A DNA stretch of 64,000 nucleotides from Pseudomonas serboccidentalis (lineage in GTDB: Bacteria > Pseudomonadota > Gammaproteobacteria > Pseudomonadales > Pseudomonadaceae): contig NZ_CP101655.1 in assembly GCF_028830055.1 (NCBI RefSeq), positions 1,866,880 to 1,930,879 of the forward strand, in the 5' to 3' direction. The notes beneath the pieces are model-generated. The model worked only from the letters and a program-made list of their open reading frames with translations. It ran no database searches and had not been told where the DNA came from. Position numbers and translations under genes: made by a program. Shown here piece by piece: positions 44,184 through 53,789 of the stretch (position 1 is the first letter of the stretch; every line of letters begins with the position of its first letter).

Positions 44184-45284
44184 ATGGTCACGATCAAACG
44201 CATTCTGGGTGCCACCGTGTGTGGGCTGACGCTGCTGGCCAGCGCGGTGCACGCCGAACAGCGCGAACTGCGGGTGTACAACTGGGCGGATTACATCCTG
44301 CCGTCCGTGCCCAAGGATTTCGCCGCGAAAACCGGCATCAAAGTGACCTGGGACACCTTTGACACCAACGAATCGCTGGAAGCCAAGTTGCTCACCGGCA
44401 ACTCCGGCTATGACCTGGTGGTGCCGTCGAACCAGTTCATCGACACCCAGATCAAGGCTGGCGTGTTCCAGAAGCTCGACAAGTCGAAACTGCCGAACTG
44501 GAGCCACCAGGATCCGGCGCTGCTCAAGCTGCTGGACGCCAACGACCCCGGCAACCAGTACGGCGTGCCCTACATGTACGGCACGGTACTGATCGGCTTC
44601 AACCCGGCCAAGGTCAAGGCAGCACTGGGCGACAATGCGCCGGTGGACAGTTGGGACCTGGTGTTCAAGCCCGAGAATATGGAGAAACTCAAATCCTGCG
44701 GCGTGGCGATGCTCGACTCGCCTTCGGAGATTCTGCCGCTGGCCCTGCATTACCTCGGCCTCAATCCGAACAGCCAGAACCCTGCCGACTATGAAAAAGC
44801 CAAGGACCTGATGCTGAAGATTCGCCCTTACGTGACCTACTTCAACTCGGCCAAGTACATGACCGACATCGCCAACGGCGACATCTGCGTGGCCATCGGT
44901 TACTCGGGCAGCTTCTATCAGTTCGGCAACCGCGCCAAAGAAGCGGGTAACGGTGTGGTGGTCGACTGGCGTCTGCCGAAGGAGGGCGCGCCGATCTGGT
45001 TCGACACCTTCGCGATTCCGAAGAGCGCGAAGAATGTCGCAGAAGCGCATGAGTTCCTCAACACGCTGCTCGACCCGAAAGTGATTGCGCCGATCAGTGA
45101 TTTCCTCGGTTACCCGAACGTGAACAAGGATTCGATGCCGCTGGTGAACAAAGACATCACCGGCAACCCGAACCTGACGCCGACCAGCGAAGCGCTGAAA
45201 ACCCTGTACGTGGTGCAGCCGTTGCCACAGAAACTGGAACGCGTCCGTACCCGGGTCTGGACCAGCATCAAATCCGACAAGTAA
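44184..45284 (+). CDS. polyamine-type ABC substrate-binding protein (PotF/SpuD-like)
   Basis: A 366-residue periplasmic protein: signal peptide to ~24 (SAVHAEQ), then LRVYNWADYILPSVPKDF and the spermidine/putrescine-binding signature seen in PotF/SpuD, with acidic and aromatic pocket residues (WADY, SYDL-type GYDLVVPS, SGSFYQF). GGGGAAA precedes the ATG. No permease or ATPase gene adjoins, so it is an orphan binding protein; the PotA-like ABC system at 62.7 kb is separate. Ligand probably a polyamine or a related amine. Confidence 0.85.
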   Translation: MVTIKRILGATVCGLTLLASAVHAEQRELRVYNWADYILPSVPKDFAAKTGIKVTWDTFDTNESLEAKLLTGNSGYDLVVPSNQFIDTQIKAGVFQKLDKSKLPNWSHQDPALLKLLDANDPGNQYGVPYMYGTVLIGFNPAKVKAALGDNAPVDSWDLVFKPENMEKLKSCGVAMLDSPSEILPLALHYLGLNPNSQNPADYEKAKDLMLKIRPYVTYFNSAKYMTDIANGDICVAIGYSGSFYQFGNRAKEAGNGVVVDWRLPKEGAPIWFDTFAIPKSAKNVAEAHEFLNTLLDPKVIAPISDFLGYPNVNKDSMPLVNKDITGNPNLTPTSEALKTLYVVQPLPQKLERVRTRVWTSIKSDK

Positions 45285-45295
45285 CCGCACACCCC

Positions 45296-45383
45296 CTGTA
45301 GGAGCTGCCGAAGGCTGCGATCTTTTGACTTTTGTTCCTGAAAAACAAGATCAAGAGATCGCAGCCTGCGGCAGCTCCTACAG
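45296..45383. repeat. REPIN (class A) overlapping the end of terC
   Basis: Complete inverted pair of the CTGTAGGAGCTGCCG...GCGATCTTTT repeat. Its right arm supplies the last codon and stop codon of the convergent terC-like gene. Confidence 0.88.
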
Positions 45384-46349
45384 GGTTTGGTTTTCTTCGC
45401 GGGTGACGATCAGGCTCAATATCACCGACCCAAAAATCACCCCGCCCACCACTGCCAGCGACCACTCCACCGGCATGTGAAACCACGGCATCAGCGTCAT
45501 CTTGCCGCCGATGAATACCAGCACGATCGCCAGTCCGTACTTGAGCAGATGGAAGCGGTCGGCCATGTCCGCCAGCAGGAAGTACAGCGCCCGCAGGCCC
45601 ATGATCGCGAAGATGTTCGAGGTGAAAACAATGAACGGGTCGGTGGTGACGGCGAAGATCGCCGGGATGCTGTCGACCGCGAACATCAGGTCGCTGGCCT
45701 CGATCAGCACCAGCACCAGAAACATCGGCGTCGCCCAGCGTACGCCGTTGTGCCGCACAAAAAAGCGTTCGCCATGAAAGCCGCTGGTAATCCGCAAATG
45801 CCCGCGCACCCAGCGCAGCAACGGGTTGTTGTCGAGGTCCGGTTGATGCTCGGCGAACATCAGCATCTTGACCCCGGTGATGATCAGGAACACCCCGAAG
45901 GCATACAGCAGCCATTCGAACTGCGACACCAGCCACACGCCGGCAAAGATCATCGCCGCACGCATCACGATCGCCCCGAGCACGCCGTACAGCAGCACTC
46001 GGCGTTGCAGTTCCGGCGGCACGGCGAAGTAGCTGAAGATCATCACGAAGATGAACATGTTGTCGATCGACAGCGATTGTTCGATCAAGTAACCGGTGAT
46101 GAATTCCAGGGTCTTGCGCTGGGCGATCTCCGCGCCGAACTCGCCGTTGAGGTACCACCAGAGTAATCCGGCGAATGCCATTGCCAGCGCGCACCAGGCG
46201 ATCACCCAACAGGACGCTTCCCGCACTGAAACGCGGTGCGCCTTGCGTCCGCCGAAGACGAACAGGTCCAGTGCAAGCATCGCGAGGACGAAAACGATAA
46301 AGGCGCCCCACATCCATGGTTCGCCGATATTGATGTTGGTGGTTGGCAT
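45378..46349 (-). CDS. TerC-family membrane protein
   Basis: A 324-residue protein with about nine membrane segments and the TerC signature (EQSLSIDNMFIFVMIF, and SDLMFAVDSIPAIFAVT) including acidic residues of the presumed metal path. TerC/Alx proteins are linked to manganese export and metal-loading of exported proteins. ATG at 46349 with AGGGAG is chosen over one 15 codons upstream. The final codon and stop lie within a REPIN. No yybP-ykoY-type leader was recognised. Confidence 0.88.
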   Translation of the reverse strand: MPTTNINIGEPWMWGAFIVFVLAMLALDLFVFGGRKAHRVSVREASCWVIAWCALAMAFAGLLWWYLNGEFGAEIAQRKTLEFITGYLIEQSLSIDNMFIFVMIFSYFAVPPELQRRVLLYGVLGAIVMRAAMIFAGVWLVSQFEWLLYAFGVFLIITGVKMLMFAEHQPDLDNNPLLRWVRGHLRITSGFHGERFFVRHNGVRWATPMFLVLVLIEASDLMFAVDSIPAIFAVTTDPFIVFTSNIFAIMGLRALYFLLADMADRFHLLKYGLAIVLVFIGGKMTLMPWFHMPVEWSLAVVGGVIFGSVILSLIVTREENQTL

Positions 46350-46552
46350 GGCTGGCTCCCTGGCTTTTATTGAATTAGGGTCAGGCGGCGTCATGCTAGC
46401 GGTGAGTTCGGTTGTAAGAAAAATCGCTTATTTCTGATGGATAGTTCGGGAAAAGCGAAGTGTCGTACTGACGACGCGCCTATAACGGTATGATCATCGC
46501 GTTCATAGGTTCGGGCGAATGCCTTGTCCGGCAACGAAAGGGAGTTTCGTAA

Positions 46553-47263
46553 TTGAATCAGCCAGTCAGTGAGTTGCGTGCTGAAGAGGGCCTGGAGCGC
46601 TACCGGAAATATTTGCGCATCGAGGTTTCACTATTTATTGCAGCGATGCTCGGCGCGTTCGTGCTCAATGGCTACGCTCATCTGGAAAAATATTATCTGA
46701 TACTGGATGTGCCAATCGACCGCTTGAATATCAGTGGTCAAAAGCTGGCTGCGTATGGCGCCGCCGGACTTGGCTCGATGATCAGCGCGTTACTGTTCGC
46801 CATAGCATTTGTTATTGCCGTTTCATTAATCATTGCTTTGACTGAGCAGCCGGGGAGGCCATCGGTATCCCAGACAAGCTCTCCACGGCTGGCGAGGTTT
46901 CGCCAACGTGCAAGTGAATTGAACATCGTGTTCAAACTCTTCGCGTTCTCCGCAATCCTGGCCGGATTCTCCATCATGGCTTGGTATCTGACTGTCCACG
47001 TACCCTCAATGTCGGGCAGGAAATCTGCTTTGGATACTGCCGCAACGTGCGAGGAGCGCACCTTGACCTTCCGCAGTCTGGACCGCTACACCGCTTGCCA
47101 GGTCGCAGAGTCAGAAGACATGTTGTATCTGCTCAAACGCGACTCTAAAAACAAGACCGAGGTTTCGTTCTATACCTTCCAGATTCCCAAAGCCGGCCTC
47201 GTTGAAAGTAAGGGGGAAAGCAGGAAAATGAAATTCGATTCGGATGATGACGACGGGAAATAA
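46553..47263 (+). CDS. hypothetical membrane protein (TTG start)
   Basis: A 236-residue protein with three hydrophobic segments (~24-45, ~67-95, ~125-145) and a C-terminal ~90-residue region with two cysteines (ATCEER, TACQVA), then an acidic tail (DSDDDDGK). TTG at 46553 has AAGGGAG at good spacing. The C-terminal domain probably faces the periplasm. No family recognised. Confidence 0.65.
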   Translation: MNQPVSELRAEEGLERYRKYLRIEVSLFIAAMLGAFVLNGYAHLEKYYLILDVPIDRLNISGQKLAAYGAAGLGSMISALLFAIAFVIAVSLIIALTEQPGRPSVSQTSSPRLARFRQRASELNIVFKLFAFSAILAGFSIMAWYLTVHVPSMSGRKSALDTAATCEERTLTFRSLDRYTACQVAESEDMLYLLKRDSKNKTEVSFYTFQIPKAGLVESKGESRKMKFDSDDDDGK

Positions 47264-47368
47264 CACGACTGTCGGCACCATGACCGATCAAGTGTGCGCA
47301 CCTGTTCGGTCATCTCAAGTGCCCTGTGAGGAGGCAGCAGCTTGCCTCCTTTCGTCTATTCGGACTCG

Positions 47369-49081
47369 TTAGTTGCCAGGCACCAACGCCGGAGTACGCG
47401 GCGGCACCTGACGTTTCGATCCCGTAGCCTCAAACGCCGAGGCCAGGCGCAGCAGGTTCGAGTCATCGTAGGCGCGACCGGCGAAGGTCAGGCCGACCGG
47501 CATGCCGATGTCGGCCATGATCCCCATCGGTACGGTGACGGTCGGTACGCCGAGGTGACGGATCGCCAGGTTGCCGTTGGCGACCCAGATGCCGTTGCTC
47601 CAGGCGATGTCCGCCGATTCCGGATTGATATCGGCATCCGCCGGGCCAACGTCGGCGTTGGTCGGGAACAGCACCGCGTCGAGTTTGAGCGTGTCCATCC
47701 AGTCTTCCAGATCAAGCTTGCGGGTCTTTTCCAGGCCGGGCAGGCCGTCCGGCAGGGTCGGGATCTGGTCCCACGGGGTGATGCCGCGCTCGGCCATGCG
47801 CACGTATTCGTCCATGCCGGCGGCCAGGTCGCCTTCACGGTTGGGCAGGGTGCCCGGGTCGTGCGGGAAGATCTTCGGTCCGTCGACGTCGGCCAGACGG
47901 TTGAGTTTCGGATCGCCGTTGGCGCGCAGGAAGTCGTCGAAGGCCCAGGCCGACAGGTCCCACAGTTCGTGGTGCAAGAACTCCTTGGAGACGATGCCGC
48001 GATTGAACACGGTCGGCGCGCCAGGGCGGTCGCCTTCGCAGTTGGAGACCAACGGGAAATCCACTTCGATGACTTCGGCGCCGGCCGCTTCCAGAGCCGC
48101 GCGGGCCTGTTTCCACAGGTCGATCACCGATGGGCGGGTGTTGATGCGTTGCCCGGTCGGGCCACCGATGCCCGGCGCTTCGCTGGTGCCGGCTTCCGGG
48201 TCGGCGTTGATGTACATCTTCGGCACGCCGAGGCGTTTGCCGGCCAGTGCTGCTGGCTTTACCGCCAGTTCGGCGTAGGAGGCCGGGCGCACCGCGTCGA
48301 CGCTCGGGATCGGCACCCACGGCTGCAGGCGCCACAGATCGCCACGGGTGTCGGGGTCTTCAGCGACCACCACGTCCAGCACTTCGAGCAGATCGGCCAT
48401 GGTCCGTGCGTAGGGCACGACCACGTCCATGGTCGGTGTCAGCGGCCAGTTGCCGCGCACCGAAATCACTCCGCGCGACGGCGTGTAGGCGCACAAACCG
48501 TTGTTCGACGCCGGGCCGCGACCACTCGACCAGGTCTCTTCTGCCAGACCGAAGGCCGAGAAACTCGCGGCGGTGGCAGTGCCGGCGCCGTTGGACGAGC
48601 CGGAGGCGAACGGTGCGGTCAGGTAGGCTGCGTTGTACGGGCTCTCGGCCCGGCCATAGACGCCACGCTGCATGCCGCCATTGGCCATCGGCGGCATGTT
48701 GGTCTTGCCCAGGCAGATCGCCCCGGCGGCGCGCAGGCGTTCGATGGTGAACGCATCGCGATGTGCCACCAGCTCGGCAAACGCCGGGCTGCCCGAGGCA
48801 GCGGTCAGCCCCTTGACCAGATAGCTGTCCTTGGCGGTGTAGGGGATGCCGTCGAGCGGGCCGAGGGTTTCGCCCTTGGCCCGGCGCGCATCGGAGGCCC
48901 GGGCCTCGGCCAGTGCCTCGGGATTGCGCACTACGACGGCATTGAGCGCCGTCGCGGTGGTCGGGCCGTCGTAGGCGTCGATCCGGGCCAGATAGGCCTG
49001 CACCAGTTCAACCGCGGTGGTCTGGCCGGCTTCGAGCGCCGCGCGTAATTGAGCAATGGAGACTTCAGTGACTTCGATCAT
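47369..49081 (-). CDS. amidase signature-family hydrolase
   Basis: A 570-residue amidase: catalytic Lys in GIPYTAKDSYLVKG, the Ser-rich core ASGSSNGAGTATAASFSAFG with cis-Ser and nucleophile Ser, and a C-terminal hydrophobic VPMGIMADIGMPVGLTF segment. The family hydrolyses amide bonds of diverse substrates with release of ammonia. ATG at 49081 (MIEVTEVS) matches where the domain begins; one at 49120 adds 13 residues. The adjacent AraC gene may regulate it. Substrate unknown. Confidence 0.85.
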   Translation of the reverse strand: MIEVTEVSIAQLRAALEAGQTTAVELVQAYLARIDAYDGPTTATALNAVVVRNPEALAEARASDARRAKGETLGPLDGIPYTAKDSYLVKGLTAASGSPAFAELVAHRDAFTIERLRAAGAICLGKTNMPPMANGGMQRGVYGRAESPYNAAYLTAPFASGSSNGAGTATAASFSAFGLAEETWSSGRGPASNNGLCAYTPSRGVISVRGNWPLTPTMDVVVPYARTMADLLEVLDVVVAEDPDTRGDLWRLQPWVPIPSVDAVRPASYAELAVKPAALAGKRLGVPKMYINADPEAGTSEAPGIGGPTGQRINTRPSVIDLWKQARAALEAAGAEVIEVDFPLVSNCEGDRPGAPTVFNRGIVSKEFLHHELWDLSAWAFDDFLRANGDPKLNRLADVDGPKIFPHDPGTLPNREGDLAAGMDEYVRMAERGITPWDQIPTLPDGLPGLEKTRKLDLEDWMDTLKLDAVLFPTNADVGPADADINPESADIAWSNGIWVANGNLAIRHLGVPTVTVPMGIMADIGMPVGLTFAGRAYDDSNLLRLASAFEATGSKRQVPPRTPALVPGN

Positions 49082-49220
49082 GCTGTTACCGCCGACAGGT
49101 TCGCTAAAGGGGTGGGTCATTATGGTTATCGTCGAAACGTGTAAAGAATTCCGTATGGGCGAAACTCTACCCTGAACTTTGCCGAATGGCATGTGCTAAT
49201 TCGATAAATATCGACAAAAA

Positions 49221-50009
49221 TCAGCGAAAGAATTCTCCCGGTGTCTCGCCAAACTGTTGCCGGAACGCGGCAATGAACGCCGAGGTCGAGTCATAACCGC
49301 AGGCCAGAGCCACGTCGGTGACGCGTTCGCCGCGTTCCAGCGGGGTCAGCGCGCCCAACAGACGCAAGCGCTGGCGCCAGGCGCGGAAGGTCAGGCCGGT
49401 GTCGCGTAAAAACAGCCGGCTGAGGGTTTTTTCGGTGACGCCGAATTTGTCGCTCCAGTGCTGCAGTGTGGTCTGCTGTTCCGGATGTTGCTCCAGGCTT
49501 TGATAGATCTGCCGCAGACGGCTGTCCTGGGGCAGCGGCAGCATCAGATCGATCTGCGGCGCCTCGGCCAGTTGATCGAGGATCACCTGGGCCAGTCGGC
49601 CGTGCGCGCCGGTCTCGTCGTATTCCACTGGCACCCGACTGAACGCGCGAATCAGCTCGCGCAACAGGTCGCTGACGCCGAGCACGTGGCAGCGCTCAAG
49701 TGCCCAACCGGCCACGCTGCAATCGATGTACAGGCTGCGCATTTCCGTGTGCGGCGAGCTGAACACACGATGCGGCACGCCTGCCGGAATCCACACCGCG
49801 CGCTCCGGTGGCGCGACGAAACGCCCGGCGCCGGTCTGCACTTCGAGCACGCCCTGAATTGCGTACGACAATTGCACCCACGGGTGACTGTGACGCCGGG
49901 TCAGTGCGCGATTGGGCAGCGATTCGGTGCGCCCGTACAGCGGACGCGGCAGGCTGGGCAGCCCGGGAATGCTGCGCCGGAAGCTTTTCTCATGTCCTTT
50001 AGGCGGCAT
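49221..50009 (-). CDS. AraC-family regulator
   Basis: A 262-residue regulator with N-terminal cupin-like sensor (TRRHSHPWVQLSYAIQGVLE) and C-terminal AraC DNA-binding domain (WSDKFGVTEKTLSRLFLRD, then CGYDSTSAFIAAFRQQFGE). It lies upstream of the amidase on the same strand and divergent from the symporter at 50083. Either could be its target. The ribosome site is weak. Confidence 0.87.
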   Translation of the reverse strand: MPPKGHEKSFRRSIPGLPSLPRPLYGRTESLPNRALTRRHSHPWVQLSYAIQGVLEVQTGAGRFVAPPERAVWIPAGVPHRVFSSPHTEMRSLYIDCSVAGWALERCHVLGVSDLLRELIRAFSRVPVEYDETGAHGRLAQVILDQLAEAPQIDLMLPLPQDSRLRQIYQSLEQHPEQQTTLQHWSDKFGVTEKTLSRLFLRDTGLTFRAWRQRLRLLGALTPLERGERVTDVALACGYDSTSAFIAAFRQQFGETPGEFFR

Positions 50010-50082
50010 CTACTGGCTCTTCGGCGTTAGTCGGTAATTCACGGTCACGTTAGAGTCGCAATCACGTACTGGCAACCCCCGG

Positions 50083-51093
50083 ATGAGCAAACCCATGACC
50101 CGCCCAAGATTCTTGCCCGACAACTTCACCCTGACCCTGATCGGCGTCGTGCTGCTGGCCAGTTTCCTGCCGGCCAGCGGTCAGGTCGCGGTGGGGTTTG
50201 GCTGGCTGACCAACATCGCCATCGCGCTGCTGTTCTTCCTCCACGGCGCGAAACTGTCGCGTGAATCGATCATTGCCGGTGCCGGCCACTGGCGCCTGCA
50301 CCTGTTGGTGTTCGGCCTGACCTTTGTGTTGTTCCCGCTTCTCGGGCTGGCGCTGAAACCGCTGCTGTCACCGCTTGTCGGCGACAAGCTGTACATGGGC
50401 ATGCTCTACCTCTGCGCGTTGCCCGCCACCGTGCAGTCGGCGATCGCCTTCACCTCGCTGGCCCGGGGCAATATCCCGGCGGCGATCTGCAGCGCGGCGG
50501 CGTCGAGCCTGTTCGGGATTTTCCTCACGCCGTTGCTGGTGACGCTGCTGCTGAACGTGCACGGTGACGGTGGCTCGACCCTGGATGCGATCCTGAAGAT
50601 CAGCGTGCAATTGCTGCTGCCGTTCATTGCCGGGCAGATCGCCCGCCGCTGGATCGGCGCGTGGGTCGGGCGCAACAAGAACTGGCTGAAGTTCGTCGAT
50701 CAGGGTTCGATTCTGTTGGTGGTCTACGGCGCGTTCAGCGAGGCGGTCAATGAAGGCATCTGGCATCAGATTCCGGTCGTCGATCTGCTGGGGTTGGTGG
50801 TGGTCTGCTGCATCCTGCTGGCGCTGGTGCTGTTGGCGTCGACCCTGCTGGGCAAGGTGTTCGGCTTCAGTCAGGAAGACCGCATCACCATTCTGTTCTG
50901 CGGTTCGAAGAAGAGCCTGGCCACCGGCGTGCCGATGGCGCAGGTGCTGTTTGCCGGCAGCACGATTGGTGTGCTGATTCTGCCGCTGATGCTGTTCCAT
51001 CAGATTCAATTGATGGTCTGCGCGGTGTTGGCGCAGCGCTATGCCAAGCGGCCGGAATCGGTGCCGGAGTTGATGGCGCAAGTCGATCCATAA
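50083..51093 (+). CDS. bile-acid:sodium-symporter-like transporter (SBF family)
   Basis: A 336-residue inner-membrane protein with about nine or ten hydrophobic segments and the PF13593-type motifs FFLHGAKLSRESI, LPATVQSAIAFTSLARGN and FCGSKKSLATGVPMA. The family moves organic anions with sodium; bacterial members are mostly uncharacterised. A second ATG at 50095 is also a possible start. Adjacent AraC gene is divergent and may regulate it. Confidence 0.86.
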   Translation: MSKPMTRPRFLPDNFTLTLIGVVLLASFLPASGQVAVGFGWLTNIAIALLFFLHGAKLSRESIIAGAGHWRLHLLVFGLTFVLFPLLGLALKPLLSPLVGDKLYMGMLYLCALPATVQSAIAFTSLARGNIPAAICSAAASSLFGIFLTPLLVTLLLNVHGDGGSTLDAILKISVQLLLPFIAGQIARRWIGAWVGRNKNWLKFVDQGSILLVVYGAFSEAVNEGIWHQIPVVDLLGLVVVCCILLALVLLASTLLGKVFGFSQEDRITILFCGSKKSLATGVPMAQVLFAGSTIGVLILPLMLFHQIQLMVCAVLAQRYAKRPESVPELMAQVDP

Positions 51094-51105
51094 ACATCGC
51101 ATTCC

Positions 51106-51174
51106 CTGTAGGAGCTGCCGAAGGCTGCGATCTTTTGATCTTAAAAGATCGCAGCCTTCGGCAGCTCCTACAGG
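51106..51174. repeat. compact REPIN (class A), hairpin between convergent genes
   Basis: Two class A arms meet with almost no spacer, giving a near-perfect palindrome of ~69 bases that ends just before the PLDc_N gene and probably also serves as terminator. Confidence 0.88.
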
Positions 51175-51184
51175 GGGTTTTTTC

Positions 51185-51379
51185 TCAATCCTGCGTAACG
51201 TGTTTCGGGCCGGCCAGTGCCCAGGCAATCAGGCCAAACAACGGCAGGAACACGATGGCGATAATCCACACGCCTTTGTTGCTGCCTTTGCCTGCGCTTT
51301 TGCGCACCCGGTTGATCGCCCACAATTCAAGGATCACAAGAACGACCGCGAGCACGATCCACACTGATTCGATTTGCAT
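51185..51379 (-). CDS. PLDc N-terminal domain small membrane protein
   Basis: A 64-residue protein with two membrane segments (SVWIVLAVVLVILELWAI and GVWIIAIVFLPLFGLIAWAL) and the end AGPKH, matching the PLDc_N family (cardiolipin-synthase N-terminal-like). AGGAGG precedes the ATG. No phospholipase domain is attached. Function unknown. Confidence 0.82.
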   Translation of the reverse strand: MQIESVWIVLAVVLVILELWAINRVRKSAGKGSNKGVWIIAIVFLPLFGLIAWALAGPKHVTQD

Positions 51380-51433
51380 AGGCTACCTCCTGATGGTCTT
51401 TCAGTTAGGTGGGCCTCGGCGCGCAGGGTTCAT

Positions 51434-52048
51434 TTAAATTGTGCCGCCGCCCCCTGAATACTTCACCGCGGCAGCGGCCCGTGACGGCACGTTGAGCGTG
51501 CGCAACAACGAAGACACATGGATGCGCACGGTGAACGGCGAGATATCCAGTGCCCGGGCGATTTCCTTGTTGGTCTTGCCTTGGGCGATCAGCCGCAGCA
51601 CGTCTTGTTGACGCGGGGTGAGGGCGGTGCCGGTCTCCAGCGGCAACAGCCCTGAAGGGGCGAACCTGACCAGCACCTCGCCTTGACGGATCGCCAGAAT
51701 CGCTTCGCCGATTTCGTCCGGGGCGATGTTTTTGCCGATGAAGCCGTCGATGCCGGCTGCCATCACTTCCCCGATCAGCGCTTCGTCGTCGACCATCGAC
51801 ACCACAATCAGCGTGGTGCGCGGCAGTTTTCGGCGCAGGTCGGCGAGTTGGCTGATGCAGGTCAGACCGGGGAAGCGCAGATCGAGAATCAGCGTGTCCG
51901 GCTCGCTACCGCCGGGCAGCAAGGCCTGTACGGCGTCCAGATCTCCGGCTTCCTCGAGCGTTGCCTCGGGCAGCAAGCGTTGCACGGTGCGCCGCATGGC
52001 CTCGCGAAACAGCGGGTGATCGTCGGCTATGATGATTCGGCATGGCAT
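51434..52048 (-). CDS. NarL/LuxR-type response regulator
   Basis: A 204-residue protein: receiver domain (1-120) with acidic pocket IADDHPLF, phospho-acceptor Asp in LILDLRFPG, and VSMVDD; then a LuxR helix-turn-helix ([20 protein letters not shown]). GAGGG precedes the ATG. It is divergent from a hybrid sensor kinase gene, its probable partner. The pair resembles the PA1976/ErdR-type systems of ethanol and redox sensing only in layout. Confidence 0.9.
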   Translation of the reverse strand: MPCRIIIADDHPLFREAMRRTVQRLLPEATLEEAGDLDAVQALLPGGSEPDTLILDLRFPGLTCISQLADLRRKLPRTTLIVVSMVDDEALIGEVMAAGIDGFIGKNIAPDEIGEAILAIRQGEVLVRFAPSGLLPLETGTALTPRQQDVLRLIAQGKTNKEIARALDISPFTVRIHVSSLLRTLNVPSRAAAAVKYSGGGGTI

Positions 52049-52162
52049 GGCATGACCCTCCCTGGATCAGGCGTTGTTCACGGCATGCACCTTAGCACCA
52101 CCGACGCCGTTTGCCTGTCGCCGGGTGCTGAATCTGATGACTGTTACACAAGGACGTTGCCC

Positions 52163-53788
52163 ATGAAGTTCGAGAAAAACACCGAGCTGGATCAGGCCAA
52201 TCTGCGCATTATCATCGCCAGCATCGCGATAGTTTATATCGGCGTGCTCGGTGCTTTACCGGGCCAGCGCTTCGATACCTATCTGCCGGTGGTGGTCTAC
52301 ATCGCGCTGTTTCTGCTGGCGTCGATCGGCTTGCGTCAGGCCATTGTGCGCTGGCCCGGGCATTACCCGGCCCGGCGGATTTTCGGCATGGTCCACGATT
52401 ACACCGGCACCTGTTTCGGTCTGGTGGTCGGCGGCGAAGCGGCGCTGCCGCTGTATGCGGTGATCATCTGGGTCAACCTGGGCAACGGCATGCGCTACGG
52501 TTCGCGCTATCTGGCGATTGCCACGGGGCTGGCGTTGCTCGCGCTGATGGCGGTTTATCGGCTGACGCCAGTGTGGCAGGCGCAACCGTACATGGTGTTG
52601 ATGCTGATGCTCACCAGCACGGTGATCCCGTTCTACGCGCACTTGCTGCTGGAGCGCACGCGCAAGGCCTCCGAAGAAGCCGTCGCGGCCAATCTGGAAA
52701 AATCGCGGTTTCTGGCTCAGGCCAGTCATGACCTGCGTCAGCCGATTCACTCCATCGGTCTGTTTACCGCGTGCCTGCGTGAGTCGCGGCTGGGCGAGGA
52801 CGAGCGGCGCCTGGTGGACAACATTGACCGTTCGCTGCTCAACGTTTCGCAGTTGTTCCGTTCGATTCTCGACCTGTACACCCTCGACAACGGGCGCGTC
52901 CTGCCCAAGTTGCAGGTGTTCAATCTGGGTGAATGGCTCGCCGATCTGCTCCGGCAGAATGCCGAAGCCGCGCGTTGGGCGGGGGTGGAACTGCGGCTGC
53001 GACCTTGTCCTTACTGGGTGCGAACCGATCCGGCGCTGCTCGCGACCATGGTGCAGAACGTGCTGTCCAATTGCTTCAAGTACGGCGCGCATCGGCCGGT
53101 GCTGATTGGTGTTCGCCAGCGTGGGGCGGGGCTGGCGATCGTGATCTATGACCAGGGCAGCGGGATCGCCGAAGAGCACCTGCCCAAGGTCTTTGAAGAG
53201 TTTTACCGGGTGCGCCAGGTGCGCGACAAGGATGTCGAAGGCGTGGGGCTCGGGCTGTCGATCGTCAAGCGTCTGGGGCAGATGATGGGCGTCGATGTGG
53301 CGCTGCGCTCGCAGCTGGGGCGAGGAACGGCGGTGACCCTGTTCGGGTTGCCCGTCGCCGCGCAGCCGTCGCTGTCGGCCAGTCGCGATGATGCGCGGCA
53401 GGTGGGGCTGTTGACCGGTTTGAAGGTGTGTCTGGTGGAAGACGACCGCAACGTGCTGCTGGCAACCTCGGCGTTGCTCGAGCGTTGGGGCTGTGTGGTG
53501 CAGGCGGAACTGACGGGGCAGGATCTGCTGACCGACTGCGACATCATCGTCGCCGACTATGACCTCGGCTCGCACAGCAACGGTATCGAATGCATCGACG
53601 CCGTGCGCCGTCAGCGCGGTTTCGCGGTGCCGGCCATGATCATCACCGGCCATGACAGCGAAAAAATACAGGCGGCCTTGCACGACCGCCAAATTGCCAT
53701 CCTGTCCAAACCGGTTCGCCCGGCCGAGCTGCGCGCGACCTTGCGGGCCCTGCGCGACCGGCAAACCGAGCCGGTCGAGGAGGTTTGA
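52163..53788 (+). CDS. hybrid membrane sensor histidine kinase with receiver domain
   Basis: A 541-residue protein. About six membrane segments in residues 1-165, then a dimerisation domain with H-box ASHDLRQPIHSIGLF, HATPase domain with MVQNVLSNCFKYG and GVGLGLSIVKRLG, and a C-terminal receiver (CLVEDDRNVLLATS; acceptor Asp in VADYDLGS). The DLRQP variant H-box is found in several Pseudomonas hybrid kinases. AAGGACG precedes the ATG. Works with the divergent response regulator; the signal is unknown. Confidence 0.9.
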   Translation: MKFEKNTELDQANLRIIIASIAIVYIGVLGALPGQRFDTYLPVVVYIALFLLASIGLRQAIVRWPGHYPARRIFGMVHDYTGTCFGLVVGGEAALPLYAVIIWVNLGNGMRYGSRYLAIATGLALLALMAVYRLTPVWQAQPYMVLMLMLTSTVIPFYAHLLLERTRKASEEAVAANLEKSRFLAQASHDLRQPIHSIGLFTACLRESRLGEDERRLVDNIDRSLLNVSQLFRSILDLYTLDNGRVLPKLQVFNLGEWLADLLRQNAEAARWAGVELRLRPCPYWVRTDPALLATMVQNVLSNCFKYGAHRPVLIGVRQRGAGLAIVIYDQGSGIAEEHLPKVFEEFYRVRQVRDKDVEGVGLGLSIVKRLGQMMGVDVALRSQLGRGTAVTLFGLPVAAQPSLSASRDDARQVGLLTGLKVCLVEDDRNVLLATSALLERWGCVVQAELTGQDLLTDCDIIVADYDLGSHSNGIECIDAVRRQRGFAVPAMIITGHDSEKIQAALHDRQIAILSKPVRPAELRATLRALRDRQTEPVEEV

Positions 53789-53789
53789 A

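Noticed and set aside
44157..45290. 377-codon open frame opposite the polyamine-binding protein
   Set aside because: Antisense to a clear gene with signal peptide; no family features.
46350..46552. yybP-ykoY manganese riboswitch upstream of terC
   Set aside because: The leader has no recognisable motif core, although some TerC/Alx genes carry one.
47342..49048. 568-codon open frame on the plus strand opposite the amidase
   Set aside because: It mirrors the amidase gene, has Arg/His/Gly-rich composition and no domain; it is a by-product of GC-rich codon use on the other strand.
52256..53764. 502-codon open frame on the minus strand opposite the sensor kinase
   Set aside because: Same reason: low-complexity His/Gln/Arg-rich translation opposite a well-supported kinase gene.
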